From: UBA6265 sp964526965
GTDB taxonomy: Bacteria; Chloroflexota; Chloroflexia; Thermomicrobiales; UBA6265
Direction of reading: 5' to 3'
Assembly: GCA_964526965.1 (NCBI GenBank)
Contig: CAZGML010000023.1
Location: 1-43,921 of the forward strand
DNA: 43,921 bases
Position numbers and translations under genes: made by a program. The notes under the pieces are model-generated. The model saw only the letters and a list, made by a program, of their open reading frames with translations. It did not search any database and had not been told where the DNA came from. Positions 25,273 through 34,921 of the stretch are shown in pieces. Position 1 is the stretch's first letter. Each line of letters starts with the position of its first letter.

Positions 25273-26850
25273 ATGCCAGGGAGAATTTCCAGACGCGCCT
25301 TTTCATCGTCCGTCATCGCGGGTTCGTTTGTGGCTGCCAGCCCCACTGCCTCGCTCATGGCCCAGAGCGCCACACCGGTGACGGTACCTGGCCTGCAGGG
25401 TGCGCTGGATGCCTTGCCAGATATGGTCACCGGCATGATGCAATCCACCGGCGTACCTGGCGTGGCAGTGGCCATTGTGCATAACGATGAAGTCGTCTAT
25501 CTCCAGGGCTTTGGCGAGCGAGAAGTCGGAACCAATGAACCGGTTGGACCGGATACAGTGTTCCAGATCGCGTCGATTTCCAAGCCGGTAAGCTCGACCG
25601 TGGTGGCGGCAGCCGTCGGTAACCAGGAAGTTTCCTGGGATACGCGCCTGGTCGATATTTTGCCCGGATTTGCGCTGAGCGATCCGTGGGTCACTGCCAA
25701 CGTGACGATTGCCGATCTCTTCGCTCATCGCAGTGGGTTACCAGAGCACGTTGGCGATGAACTTGAGGATCTCGGTGGCACGCGGGAACAGGTGTTGGAG
25801 GCCCTGCGACACGTTGAGCTTGTGGGTGAATTCCGCGATTCGTACGCCTACACCAATTTCGGCCTCACAGCTGCTGCCGAAGGTGTCGCGACCGAACTGG
25901 GCATGGAATGGAACGACCTGGCCGAAGAATTGCTCTTCGGCCCGGCCGGCATGACACAAACCAGCTACTTGAATAGCGATTTCCTGGCGCGAGAAGATCG
26001 TGCGGTTGGGCATGTGCCCGAAGGTGATTCGTGGGTGCATATGTTTGATCGCCAGCCCGATGCTCAGGCTCCGGCCGGTGGCCTCAGTACCTCGGTGCGG
26101 GATATGGCCCAATGGATGCGGCTCCAGCTGCGAGATGGCATGCTGGACGGTGAGCTGATCGTGGATGAAACCGCCCTTGGGGAAACCCACCTGCCACACG
26201 CGGTGACCAATGTGCACGATGCACCGTTCAGCCAAATCCCTGAATTCTACGGACTGGGCTGGAACGTTGGCTACGACGAATCGCAAACCGTCACGCTCAG
26301 CCACTCGGGCGCATTCTTTTATGGGGCGGCCACATCCGTCTATCTCTGGCCATCAGAAGATCTCGGTATCCTGGTACTCACCAATGGTTCACCAGTTGGA
26401 CTGCCCGAGGCTGCCTGTCTCACCTTCCACGACATTTTCCGCTACGGTGAGCCAGCGATGGATTACCTCGCTGTGCTGGGACCGTTCATGGAAACGGCGC
26501 TTGAACTGCCGTACGGCGCGGATACCCTGGAAGCACCAGCCAACCCGGCGCCCCCACTCGACCTGGAGACGTACACCGGCAGCTATTGGAGCGCCATGTT
26601 TGGTGCGCTCGAAATAACAGCCAATGGTGATGCGTTGTCCATGATCCTGGGGCCGGCAGAGACCGAGTTCGAACTCGCCCACTTCAATCGGGACGTGTTC
26701 ACGTACGAGCCGATCGGTGAGAACAGTGGCCGCGACAGTGCGGTGACATTCACCATCGATGCCACCGGACGACCCTCCCAGGTCGTGATCGAGAATCTCA
26801 ACCTCTACAACGCCGGTTCGTTCGCGCGATTACCGGAAGGCTCCACCTAG
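25273..26850 (+). CDS. Class C beta-lactamase-fold serine hydrolase, secreted
   Basis: A 525-residue exported serine hydrolase. The N-terminus SRRAF plus a hydrophobic stretch to LMAQ looks like a Tat signal peptide. Catalytic motifs of the class C beta-lactamase/penicillin-binding family are SISK (S101, K104), YTN (Y193, N195) and HSG (H344-G346). The last 130 residues form a separate beta-rich domain (LETYTGSYWSAMFGALEITANG) like the DUF3471 domains of such hydrolases. It is more likely an esterase/D-aminopeptidase-type enzyme than a true antibiotic-resistance enzyme. Its stop codon overlaps, as CTAG, the stop of the convergent dehydrogenase. Confidence 0.9.
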   Translation: MPGRISRRAFSSSVIAGSFVAASPTASLMAQSATPVTVPGLQGALDALPDMVTGMMQSTGVPGVAVAIVHNDEVVYLQGFGEREVGTNEPVGPDTVFQIASISKPVSSTVVAAAVGNQEVSWDTRLVDILPGFALSDPWVTANVTIADLFAHRSGLPEHVGDELEDLGGTREQVLEALRHVELVGEFRDSYAYTNFGLTAAAEGVATELGMEWNDLAEELLFGPAGMTQTSYLNSDFLAREDRAVGHVPEGDSWVHMFDRQPDAQAPAGGLSTSVRDMAQWMRLQLRDGMLDGELIVDETALGETHLPHAVTNVHDAPFSQIPEFYGLGWNVGYDESQTVTLSHSGAFFYGAATSVYLWPSEDLGILVLTNGSPVGLPEAACLTFHDIFRYGEPAMDYLAVLGPFMETALELPYGADTLEAPANPAPPLDLETYTGSYWSAMFGALEITANGDALSMILGPAETEFELAHFNRDVFTYEPIGENSGRDSAVTFTIDATGRPSQVVIENLNLYNAGSFARLPEGST

Positions 26851-29800
26851 GCGTCTGCCGTGCGTGTATCCCCGTAGTCTGTCACTCGCGGTTGCCAGGA
26901 GCGTGTTTCGTCAACCCGCTCGGCAAGCACCTCGATGATGTGCTTGCTCACCCGATCCTCGAAGTGCTCGATCTGCTGGTGACAGCTCACACCAGCGGTC
27001 GAGACGGTGACGTCCATCGGTGTCTCGCGCAGGGTTGGGAATAGTCGTTCCTGGCCGATTTTACGGCTGATTTCATAGTGCTCTTCTTCGTATCCGAACG
27101 ACCCGGCCATGCCGCAGCACCCGGCGCCACTGTCGGTTGGACGGCAGCCACTCGCCTTGAGCATATGCAGGCTGGGACCCACACCGATCAGTGCCTTTTG
27201 ATGGCAGTGACCATGGAAGAGCACCTCCGGTCCGGTGGTGGGCTTCCAGGCGATGCCGAGGTCGCCTTCCTCATCCAGTTTGGCCAGCCACTCATCCAGC
27301 ATGAAGGCGTGCTCGGAAAGGATCTGGGCGTCCTCATCATCTGGTAGCAAGTCGATGTACTCATCGCGGAGCGTCAAAATGCAGCTAGGTTCTGTACCAA
27401 CCACCGGAATTCCCTGCCGGGCGTAATCAGCAAGCAGGTTGACGTTGCGTCGCGCATTGCGGCGGGCGCTTTCTATAAGTCCCTTGCTCAGCGCCGGCCG
27501 TCCGCAGCAGGATCGGCGTTCTTCGATAATCACCTCGAACCCCGCAGCTTCAATGAGTTTCACTGCAGCCAGGCCAATATCCGGGAAGTTATAGGTGGCA
27601 AAGGTATCGTGGAAGTAGACCACCTTGCCCCGATTGACCTTCTTTCTCGGGTTCTGTTTGCGCCAATTGCGGAATCTGTGAACGAAGTTGCGGGCCACAA
27701 ACGGTGACATCTTGCGACTGGCATGCACACCGATCGCGCTCATGACTGGCCCGGAGATTCGGGAGCTAATGGCGAGGTTAGCCAGCGGCGCGACCGGGCT
27801 CGCGAGCCTGGAGAGCATGTGGATATTGCCCATCAGCCGAGCGCGCAACGGCACGCGATTCTTCTCGTAGTACTGGCTCATGAACTCGGTCTTGATCTTC
27901 GCCATGTCCACGCTGCTGGGGCATTCCGTCTTGCAGGCCTTGCAGCTGATGCAGAGATCCATGACTCCCTTGATCTCTTCAGATGTAAACTCCTCCGGAT
28001 CGAAAAGGTTGCCGGAGAGTGCGTTACGCAGCGCGTTGGCACGGCCGCGCGTGGTGTCTTTCTCATCGTGCGTGGCCATAAAGCTGGGGCACATGGTGCC
28101 CGAGTGTGTTTGCCGGCAGACCGCTGCGCCATTGCACATCTCGACCGCGCGCATGAACCCACCCTCGCGCTCGAAGCTGAGGCGGGTATTAATTTCCACA
28201 GGTGCGTATTTGGGGCCAAAGCGCAGATGTTCGGTCATTTGCGGTGCATCTACGATCTTGCCGGGGTTCATGAGTCCTTCCGGATCGAAGATCGCCTTGA
28301 ACTCCTGCATCTTCTCGTAGAGTTCGGTGCCGAATATCTGTTCGTTTAGCTCAGAGCGCTGGATGCCATCGCCGTGCTCACCACTCATGTATCCGCCAAA
28401 CCGTTTTGCGAGTTCCGCGGCCTCATACGCCATTTCGCGCATCGTTTCCACGCCTTCAACAGTCTTGAGGTTCACAAGCGGGCGGACGTGTAAGCAGCCA
28501 CTGCTGGCATGAGCGTAAAACGCTGCCGTGGTTCCGTGGCGTTCCACCATTTTCTGCACGGTTTCAACGTATTCTGGCAGGTGCTCGACCGGAACCGAAA
28601 CGTCTTCAATCACCGGAATTGGCTTTGCGTCGCCGCGCACACTCATCAGGAGCCCGAGGCCGGCCTTGCGCACATTCCAAACCTGGGCCTGCTTCTTCGG
28701 ATCGAGCAGAATCTGCGCATCACCCATAAGTTCAATACCGCGGTGGCCCAGGTGCTTCACGCATGCCTCGCATTTGGCCTGGAGCTCGGCATCGGTGTCA
28801 CCGTAAAACTCCACCGCCAACAGTCCGGCCGGATCGCCCTGGATGAACTCGATCTGGCTCGCATAGCCAGGCTGATTGCGGGTGAGGTTGATCAGCATGC
28901 GATCCATCAACTCGATCGCACTGGGGTTGACCTCGAGGATGGCGTTGGTCGCCTCCATCGCTTTCACGAGATCATCGAACTGCAGCAACACCAGCGCCGT
29001 TCGGTTTGGAGTTGGCACGAGGTCAAGCGTGATGGAGAGCAGGGATCCGAGCGTGCCCTCTGAGGATGCGAGCAATCGGGCAGGATTAAACGAATCATCA
29101 TCGACGGCGAATTCATTCAGGCTGTAGCCTGTGGCGCGGCGCCAGTGTGAGGGGAACTTCTCCTGAATCAGCTCCAGGTTCTCCTCGCGGAAGTCGAGGA
29201 GCTGTTTCATCAATCGTCCGGTCGCGTCGTTGGCTTTGGCTCGCTCCTGGTGTTCCTCCATGGTGCCGCGGCCAAGATCGACCGTATCGCCATTTGGCAG
29301 TTGCACACGGGCGCCAGCGATATTGTCGGCTGTCATGCCATAGAGCACGGAGTGTGCGCCGGCGGCATTGTTCCCGACAATCCCGCCGATGGTGGCGCGG
29401 TTGGCCGAGCTTGGGTCGGGCCCGAACATCAGGCCCTGTGGCTTGAGCTGTTTGTTAAGCCGATCCAGCACAACACCGGATTCCACGGTGACCTGCCGAT
29501 CCTCCAGGTTGGTGGAGAGCACACGATTCAGGTACTTGCTCGTATCGATGATCAGGGCCGCACCAACGGATTGACCCGCCAGGCCGGAGCCGCCTCCGCG
29601 TGGGAGAATCGGCACACCGTGGCTGGCCGCCAGGTTCATGGCACCGATGACGTCGTCTTGCGAACGTGGAATCACCACGCCCACCGGATCGATCTGATAG
29701 TTGCTGGCATCCGTTGCGTAGAGCATCCGGTTGACCCGATCGAACTTTACTTCGCCCTGAATACGGGCTGTCAGTTCGGCCTCAAGCACACTGGCAGTCT

Positions 29801-29879
29801 CAAAGTCAGCGCGTTTGGGCCAGTCCCCGGCTTCCACGTGTGTGGTTGCTTTTGCATTGGATCCTCTGAGCGTAACCAT
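26847..29879 (-). CDS. FAD/Fe-S oxidoreductase, D-2-hydroxyacid dehydrogenase (YdiJ-type)
   Basis: A 1010-residue fusion. Residues of about 50-560 form the FAD-linked oxidase (VAO/PCMH) half: VVIPRSQDDVIGAMNLAASHG, PRGGGSGLAGQSVG, PDPSSANRATIGGIVGNNAAG, and the C-terminal GEHGDGIQRSEL. The second half has a Cys-rich ferredoxin-like region (VCRQTHSGTMCPSF and CISCKACKTECP, C643 onward) and two CCG domains typical of GlpC/HdrB/LutA, with CCGRP (C791, C792) and AGCCGMAGSFGYE (C921, C922). Such proteins oxidise D-lactate, D-2-hydroxyglutarate or related 2-hydroxyacids and pass electrons to the quinone pool or an electron carrier. Start ATG 29879 with GAGAGG upstream. Confidence 0.93.
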   Translation of the reverse strand: MVTLRGSNAKATTHVEAGDWPKRADFETASVLEAELTARIQGEVKFDRVNRMLYATDASNYQIDPVGVVIPRSQDDVIGAMNLAASHGVPILPRGGGSGLAGQSVGAALIIDTSKYLNRVLSTNLEDRQVTVESGVVLDRLNKQLKPQGLMFGPDPSSANRATIGGIVGNNAAGAHSVLYGMTADNIAGARVQLPNGDTVDLGRGTMEEHQERAKANDATGRLMKQLLDFREENLELIQEKFPSHWRRATGYSLNEFAVDDDSFNPARLLASSEGTLGSLLSITLDLVPTPNRTALVLLQFDDLVKAMEATNAILEVNPSAIELMDRMLINLTRNQPGYASQIEFIQGDPAGLLAVEFYGDTDAELQAKCEACVKHLGHRGIELMGDAQILLDPKKQAQVWNVRKAGLGLLMSVRGDAKPIPVIEDVSVPVEHLPEYVETVQKMVERHGTTAAFYAHASSGCLHVRPLVNLKTVEGVETMREMAYEAAELAKRFGGYMSGEHGDGIQRSELNEQIFGTELYEKMQEFKAIFDPEGLMNPGKIVDAPQMTEHLRFGPKYAPVEINTRLSFEREGGFMRAVEMCNGAAVCRQTHSGTMCPSFMATHDEKDTTRGRANALRNALSGNLFDPEEFTSEEIKGVMDLCISCKACKTECPSSVDMAKIKTEFMSQYYEKNRVPLRARLMGNIHMLSRLASPVAPLANLAISSRISGPVMSAIGVHASRKMSPFVARNFVHRFRNWRKQNPRKKVNRGKVVYFHDTFATYNFPDIGLAAVKLIEAAGFEVIIEERRSCCGRPALSKGLIESARRNARRNVNLLADYARQGIPVVGTEPSCILTLRDEYIDLLPDDEDAQILSEHAFMLDEWLAKLDEEGDLGIAWKPTTGPEVLFHGHCHQKALIGVGPSLHMLKASGCRPTDSGAGCCGMAGSFGYEEEHYEISRKIGQERLFPTLRETPMDVTVSTAGVSCHQQIEHFEDRVSKHIIEVLAERVDETRSWQPRVTDYGDTRTADA

Positions 29880-29957
29880 GGAACTGAACCTCTCGGCAGG
29901 TTGAGCTACCCGCCCTATCTTCGTGCTGTATTCTGCTGGGAGTGTAGCATCGCGTTC

Positions 29958-31433
29958 TTACGATCTGTTCACATACACGTCCACGCTGTGCCAGCCGCTT
30001 GCGCCGTCGGGAAGCGGCGATGCCGATTCTTCTGTCTGCACGCTGCCATCCTGCCCGATCATGCGTACCACCAACGTGTGTGTGCCCGGTTCGGCCGACC
30101 AATCGTATTGCCACAGGCTCCAGGCGACTCCATTTGGGTTGGGCTCCTCGGTGATGCGCGCTTCCTGCCAGGACTCGCCGTTATCGGTGGAGACTTCAAC
30201 CGCACTCACCCCAACATCCCCGCCGAAGGCAATACCGCGAACGGGAATGGTTCCTTCTTCGAGCGTGTCACTTCTACGTGGAAAATCGATGCGACTCATC
30301 GGTTTCACCAGGGCGGTGTTTGTCCAGTCTCGCTCTTCCCAGTAACCGAGCTTGTTCTCATCGGTTACGTCCATCCGAGTGAGCCATTTGACGCTTTTCA
30401 TACCGTAGAGCCCGGGGATAATTGCCCGCACCGGCGCGCCATTCTGCTCTGGCAACGGTTCGCCGTTCATTCCCCATACCAGGAATGCCTGCTCGTGGCG
30501 GCATCGATCCATGGGAACGCTGGTCTCGTAATCGTCCGCGCCATAGAAGTAGACATAGTCACCATTGGCGCCCATTGCATCCAGCGCTGTGGCGAGTGGG
30601 ATACCGCTCCACTCGGCGGTGCCGATGAGGTCCCCGCCAATCTGGTTACTGATACAAAGCATGGTGCTGATACTGTGGTCATAGCCGAGATCGGCAAGTT
30701 GCTGATAGCTCCACTCACCGGGTTGATCCACCTGCCCGGTGAACTCAATCGACCAGTTCGGGCCGCGATCGTTCTCCGGGTCTACGAAGTTCTTGGAGAC
30801 ACGGTAGAACTCATCGATCGGTGTGATCGCCGGGGTGTGCGCATCTGCGGACGCCAGGCTGGTTGGACTCGACTGCTGTCGCCAAAGTTGCCAGGTATCG
30901 CGACCGAGCACCAGCACGCCGACTGCCCCGATAAACGTGCCGATAGCCGCCCTGCGCGTGGGGTCGGTTGAATCCGTAGCCGGGCGGAGCAGGGAGTAGG
31001 TGATCCAGGCGAATACGAAGGCCGCAGCCGCCAGGCTGATGATGGTGAGGATGAACGCACCTTCCAACTGCCGGCGATCAACCAGGAAGAGCAGGACAAC
31101 CGCCAGCACGAAGAGCCCCGCCGCTGACTGGTAAACACGGGCGAGGAGACGCGTGCCAGCGGAGCTGATCCAGGCTCCCAATCCCGCCCCGAGTAGCAGG
31201 AACCCAAGGGTGATACCGATATAAAGCCAGGTCTTCGCCTGGACGCCGAGCGTGGATCGAAGCCAGCCGAACACATCGACCGGCAGGATGAGCAGGATTC
31301 CGTCGGCCAAACTTTCAGTCAGCGGCTTTACATCTGTGATCAGCTCAAGCAAGCGCAGCACCACCAGCACGCCAAGCATGCCGACGACGCCAGAGATCAT
31401 TCCGAATCGAGGAGTGGGCTGTTGAGTGTGCAT
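29958..31433 (-). CDS. Membrane-anchored sulfite-oxidase-family molybdopterin enzyme
   Basis: A 491-residue protein. Four or five TM helices occupy about residues 10-165 (GMISGVVGMLGVLVVLRLLEL, YIGITLGFLLLGAGLGAWI, GLFVLAVVLLFLV, FILTIISLAAAAFVFAWI), then a linker and a Moco domain: STMLCISNQIGGDLIGTAEWSGIPL with C260, the molybdenum ligand, and YFYGADDYETSVPM, then IPGLYGMKSVKWLTRMDV. The C-terminal Mo-Co dimerisation domain has VRGIAFGGDVGVSAVEVSTDNGESWQEA. Characterised relatives oxidise sulfite or reduce oxidised methionine; the membrane anchor suggests transfer to the respiratory chain. Start has GGAGGAG eight bases upstream. It follows the stand-alone TM paralogue and is likely co-transcribed with it. 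Confidence 0.9.
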   Translation of the reverse strand: MHTQQPTPRFGMISGVVGMLGVLVVLRLLELITDVKPLTESLADGILLILPVDVFGWLRSTLGVQAKTWLYIGITLGFLLLGAGLGAWISSAGTRLLARVYQSAAGLFVLAVVLLFLVDRRQLEGAFILTIISLAAAAFVFAWITYSLLRPATDSTDPTRRAAIGTFIGAVGVLVLGRDTWQLWRQQSSPTSLASADAHTPAITPIDEFYRVSKNFVDPENDRGPNWSIEFTGQVDQPGEWSYQQLADLGYDHSISTMLCISNQIGGDLIGTAEWSGIPLATALDAMGANGDYVYFYGADDYETSVPMDRCRHEQAFLVWGMNGEPLPEQNGAPVRAIIPGLYGMKSVKWLTRMDVTDENKLGYWEERDWTNTALVKPMSRIDFPRRSDTLEEGTIPVRGIAFGGDVGVSAVEVSTDNGESWQEARITEEPNPNGVAWSLWQYDWSAEPGTHTLVVRMIGQDGSVQTEESASPLPDGASGWHSVDVYVNRS

Positions 31434-31544
31434 GGTTCAACTCCTCCGTTGGCTGGGCCAACGAGCGTGGGGTTTGAACCCATTGTAACGACCCGGTACC
31501 CGATTCGTGCGTGAATACCGGGAGAACTGAACGAATGTTGGCGA

Positions 31545-32111
31545 CTACGCAAAAACGTCATACCCGATAACAATGACGCTTATTAGCGAAACCGCTACGC
31601 CAATTCGCCATCGATGTGGGGAGAGGTTGGCCTGCAACAGCCAGTTGAGCGTGAACGCGAACACCAGGCAAGAGAGCGCGAGGGTAATCGCTATCTGTTG
31701 AAGGTAATTTTCAACCGTTTGCCGGTCTGCGATATAGAGCAATGCAAGGGAGCCAAAGAGCACGATCGCTGCCGATTGCATGGCGCGTTGTGAAATGAAG
31801 CCAGGTGTTGCGTTGGACCAGGTGCCGAGCCCGGCACCAATCATCACCAGCAGCACCATGAGAAGTACCACCATGCGCGAGAAGTTGTCATCGCCGTTCA
31901 TCAGGAAACGCGTGAAATCACCGGGGAGGCTGTCGATACCATCCTGGGCGAGCGGGGCGAGATAATCCGTGAGCATGGGCTGTGGCCCGATAATGCGGGA
32001 CAGCAGTTGCATGGCCAACAGCGCCGCCAGCATCGCCATACCGCCGGCCATCATGCCCTCACGGCCGGATGGATTACCTGAGCCCAAACCGGTACTCCTC
32101 TCATCACGCAC
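31545..32111 (-). CDS. Stand-alone paralogue of the sulfite-oxidase membrane anchor
   Basis: A 188-residue, four-to-five-TM protein that aligns along its whole length with the anchor of the downstream enzyme: GMAMLAALLAMQLLSRI against GVVGMLGVLVVLRLLEL, VLLMVLLVMIGAGLGTW against LGFLLLGAGLGAW, RAMQSAAIVLFGSLALLYIADRQ against RVYQSAAGLFVLAVVLLFLVDRR, and TLALSCLVFAFTLNWLL against SLAAAAFVFAWITYSLL. It ends where the partner's Moco linker begins. It has no cofactor domain. GTG 32111 is used; ATG 32054 is possible. The 111 bases to the next gene hold no terminator. Confidence 0.7.
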   Translation of the reverse strand: MRDERSTGLGSGNPSGREGMMAGGMAMLAALLAMQLLSRIIGPQPMLTDYLAPLAQDGIDSLPGDFTRFLMNGDDNFSRMVVLLMVLLVMIGAGLGTWSNATPGFISQRAMQSAAIVLFGSLALLYIADRQTVENYLQQIAITLALSCLVFAFTLNWLLQANLSPHRWRIGVAVSLISVIVIGYDVFA

Positions 32112-32223
32112 ATCAATTCAACCTGGCCAAATGTACCCGATCCGGTTGTGTCGCCTCTTTTCGTCACTCTTAACCTGTCGAGGGCCCTGGGAGCGGCAGG
32201 CCGAGCGACTCGGTGTACTTCTG

Positions 32224-32229
32224 TATAAT
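32224..32229 (+). promoter_or_regulatory. Consensus -10 box before the sigma-factor gene
   Basis: TATAAT preceded by TG, 99 bases before the chosen GTG at 32328. The -35 position does not match TTGACA. Confidence 0.4.
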
Positions 32230-32327
32230 CGACGGCCATATTCGTGAATCCCCCGTATCCTTTTCCGTACACACACGTCTCCTTACATGAGGTGAGCACG
32301 CAGAGCGCGCGTAAGCGGGGAGAGATC

Positions 32328-32885
32328 GTGACGGATACGCCACGACAGGAACAGGCGGAGATTAAGGCCGCCCAACAGAACAGGGCTGCATTTGCACCGC
32401 TGTACCAGAGGTATGCCGATGCTGTGTATGGCTATTGTCTCCGTCGTCTCAGCGATCCGGAGCAAGCAGCCGATACCACCGCCGAGGTTTTCACCAAAGC
32501 GATGGCTACCATCGGCAAGTTTCGTGGCAGTTCATTCCGAAGCTGGCTCTTCGCCATTGCTCGCAATGCCGTCATCGATCGGTATCGGGCGAGAAACCCG
32601 GTAGGTGAACTTCCGGATACACTCGTCTCCTCGCAGCCAGGTCCGGAAGAAATCGCAATCCGGCGCGAAACCAACCTGGAGCTGCGAACTGCGCTTACGC
32701 ACCTCACCGAGCAGCAGCAGGACGTGATCACCCTGCGACTGGCCGGTCTCACGGGTAAGGAGATTGCCACCGCCATGGATATGACACACGGCGCCGTAAA
32801 AGCAACACAGGTGCGTGCCTTTGCTCGCTTGCGAGATTTGATGGAGCCGCACATGCAACAGCAGAAGGAGGACGACCGTGTCTGA
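32328..32885 (+). CDS. ECF-type RNA polymerase sigma factor
   Basis: A 185-residue sigma-70 family factor. Region 2 is AFAPLYQRYADAVYGYCLRRLSDPEQAADTTAEVF followed by the aromatic-rich FRSWLFAIARNAVIDRYRAR. Region 4 is LTEQQQDVITLRLAGLTGKEIATAMDMTHGAVKATQVRAFARLRDL, with the HTH near the end. GTG 32328 is chosen because GGGGAGAG is four bases upstream; a longer form from 32244 lacks a ribosome binding site. The stop overlaps the next gene by eight bases, the usual arrangement of a sigma factor with its membrane anti-sigma factor. Confidence 0.92.
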   Translation: MTDTPRQEQAEIKAAQQNRAAFAPLYQRYADAVYGYCLRRLSDPEQAADTTAEVFTKAMATIGKFRGSSFRSWLFAIARNAVIDRYRARNPVGELPDTLVSSQPGPEEIAIRRETNLELRTALTHLTEQQQDVITLRLAGLTGKEIATAMDMTHGAVKATQVRAFARLRDLMEPHMQQQKEDDRV

Positions 32886-34850
32886 ATCCACCTTCAGCGC
32901 CGATCTCGACGCTCTCATCCGAGGTGAAACCATCGCCTCCGATGACGAGCTCACCCGTTTTGTAACCGACCTGTATGGAGAGGAGCAGAACGTGACCATG
33001 CCAAACGCATTGAAACTTCGTATCGCCAACGATCTCGGGCTGAATATCGATGATCCGGCTCGTAAAGCGGCGCCAGTCTCGCGTCGTACGCAGCGCGCCT
33101 CCGAGGAAGAACGGCGGGGTAGCCGTCCATGGGCTATCGCGTTTGCGATCGCCGCAGCGGTGCTGCTGGCGCTTACTGGCATTCTCCATTGGGGCATGCC
33201 AACCGGAAACGACGAGCCGGACAACCATTTCCTGGCAGCACCAACAGTCGTCCCCACTGTTGCCGCCACGCCTGGGGTTTCACCCGAATCCAACGAGTGG
33301 ATGATTCCATACACCGAGGCCGAATGCCCGGAAGATGAGTTGATGGATCGCGCTGAGTGGATACAACTCCAGAATGAACGAGCGGCCTCATACCGACCCG
33401 ATGAACAACCAGCAGATGAACCGTATAGTCCCGCGAACAACGAGGATTCTGAAGCCGTCGTTTCTCGTCAGCGTGATGCTATGGCATGTATTAATCGCGG
33501 AGACAACCCTGCAGACCGCACAGATGCAGCACTACCAATCGAATCGCCAAGAAGAGCATGGGAAGGGCAGGTGGACCCGGAGACGAACCAGGCAATCCTG
33601 GAAGACCGGATGGAGCGTAGCAAGGCGCTGAGTACGTGGGTGGAAGAGGAGATGGGTTTGACGCCATCCGACCTTGTGTATCCAACCGATGATGAAGTCG
33701 GCCTGTTCTGGCCACCGTCTCATGCTATCGATTTGGGAGATGGCCGCATCGCGCTCCTGCCTGCCTGGTTAATGCCAGATATGGAGCCTCCAACTTCGAT
33801 CGAATTCAATGTACCTGTTTGGATTGAGCATAATGGTGAGTGGCTTCTAGATGAAGAGCTCTCCTTCTGCATCGGTGATTGTGATGATTATTGGACGCAG
33901 CTCGAATCGGACATCTCGAAACTGGCAACTCCAGTTGCCAGCCCGGAATCATCGCCCGTCGCCGATCAAAGCTGGCTCCAGCCGATTGGGATTGATGACT
34001 GTCCGGAGGGCCTGCTCGATCCTGCGCAGAGTATGGAAAATCCCTCGGGTCGCCACTACTCCGAGGAAGAGTATGCTGCTGTCTCGACGGATCGAGCGTA
34101 TGGCCCATATTCCGTTCCATCTGGCAACGACACAGTGGAGGTATCTGAGGCTCAACGCCTGTATGCCGCGTGCGGGTGGTCTATCGAGCTCACACGTCCT
34201 CTTTGGACCGCACGCTTCGAATACGAAAGATGGACAATGTCGATGGACTGGGCAAGTGATTCCGATGCCCAGGAATTGAGTGCCTGGTATCAGGACGAAC
34301 TCGGTCTCACTGTTGATGACGTCGTGTTCGAGGTTGAGATGTCCGAAGTTGGTGTCGACCCAGCGGGTCCTGATCACATTACGGTCGGGTATTTGCCAGA
34401 GCATGCAGTACAGCTCTCCGATGGTCGTGTTGCCGTTCCCGAGAGCCAGGTGACCTATCGGTCCGAGGTGACTACTCGAGAACACCGGCCCNNNNNNNNN
34501 NNNNNNNNNNNNNNNNNNNNNNNNNNNNNNNNNNNNNNNNNNNNNNNNNNNNNNNNNNNNNNNNNNNNNNNNNNNNNNNNNNNNNNNNNNNTCCCGAGAG
34601 CCAGGTGACCTATCGGTCCGAGGTGACTACTCGAGAACACCGGCCCCGGTTCTTATTGTCCACAACAACTGTCTATGTGGAGTTGGATGGCGAGTGGTTG
34701 CTCGATGAGTACATCCCGATTTGTATCGGCGATTGCGACCAGTATTGGGAGCAGCGCGCGAGCGTTTATCCCAACCAGGCAACACCACTCGCCAGCCCGG
34801 AATCATCGCCCGTCGCCGTTCAAAGCTGGCCGCAGCCGATCGCACCGTGA
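32878..34850 (+). CDS. Membrane repeat protein, putative anti-sigma/sensor (frame restored across gap)
   Basis: Joining 32878-34491 with 34647-34850 gives 605 residues. A cytoplasmic N-terminus of about 83 residues (FSADLDALIRGE, DDELTRFVTDLYG) is followed by one TM (about 84-106, WAIAFAIAAAVLLALTGILHW). Outside are two copies of a roughly 200-residue domain, each beginning with (E/D)CPE and ending with GEWLLDE...CIGDCD.YW (C331 and C564 start the two CIGDC motifs). Between them lie LS(T/A)W..(E)(E/D)(M/L)GLT..D.V and (H)A(I/V).L.DGR(I/V)A. Each copy is followed by a TPxASPESSPVA linker. The eight-base overlap with the sigma factor, and the strong AAGGAGG site before GTG 32878, suggest an anti-sigma role, but the N-terminus is not a recognisable ZAS domain. 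Confidence 0.72.
34437..34646. other. Scaffold gap with 55-base flank duplication
   Basis: 100 Ns (34492-34591) between identical 55-base copies 34437-34491 and 34592-34646. Merging the copies keeps the membrane repeat protein in frame across the second repeat domain. Confidence 0.9.
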
Positions 34851-34896
34851 TCCGTATGGATGCAGGCAAACATAGACCTGGGCCTCAACCTGTTGA

Positions 34897-34921
34897 GCCC
34901 GCAAATAAATTGCGGGCCTAC
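34897..34921 (-). repeat. REP-like GTAG-footed palindrome at a gene end
   Basis: On the minus strand, GTAG (34921-34918) precedes GCCCGCAA, a TTTAT loop and TTGCGGGC. The TAG inside the GTAG foot is the stop codon of the SRPBCC gene (34920-34918). It shares foot, arm length and loop with the cluster at 41198-41628. A second, imperfect hairpin GGGCCTCAACCTGTTGAGCCC lies beside it at 34880-34900. Confidence 0.6.

Noticed and set aside
29250..30971. Long plus-strand ORF (573 codons) across the dehydrogenase and sulfite-oxidase genes
   Set aside because: Antisense to two well-supported genes and to their intergenic region; no recognisable domain.
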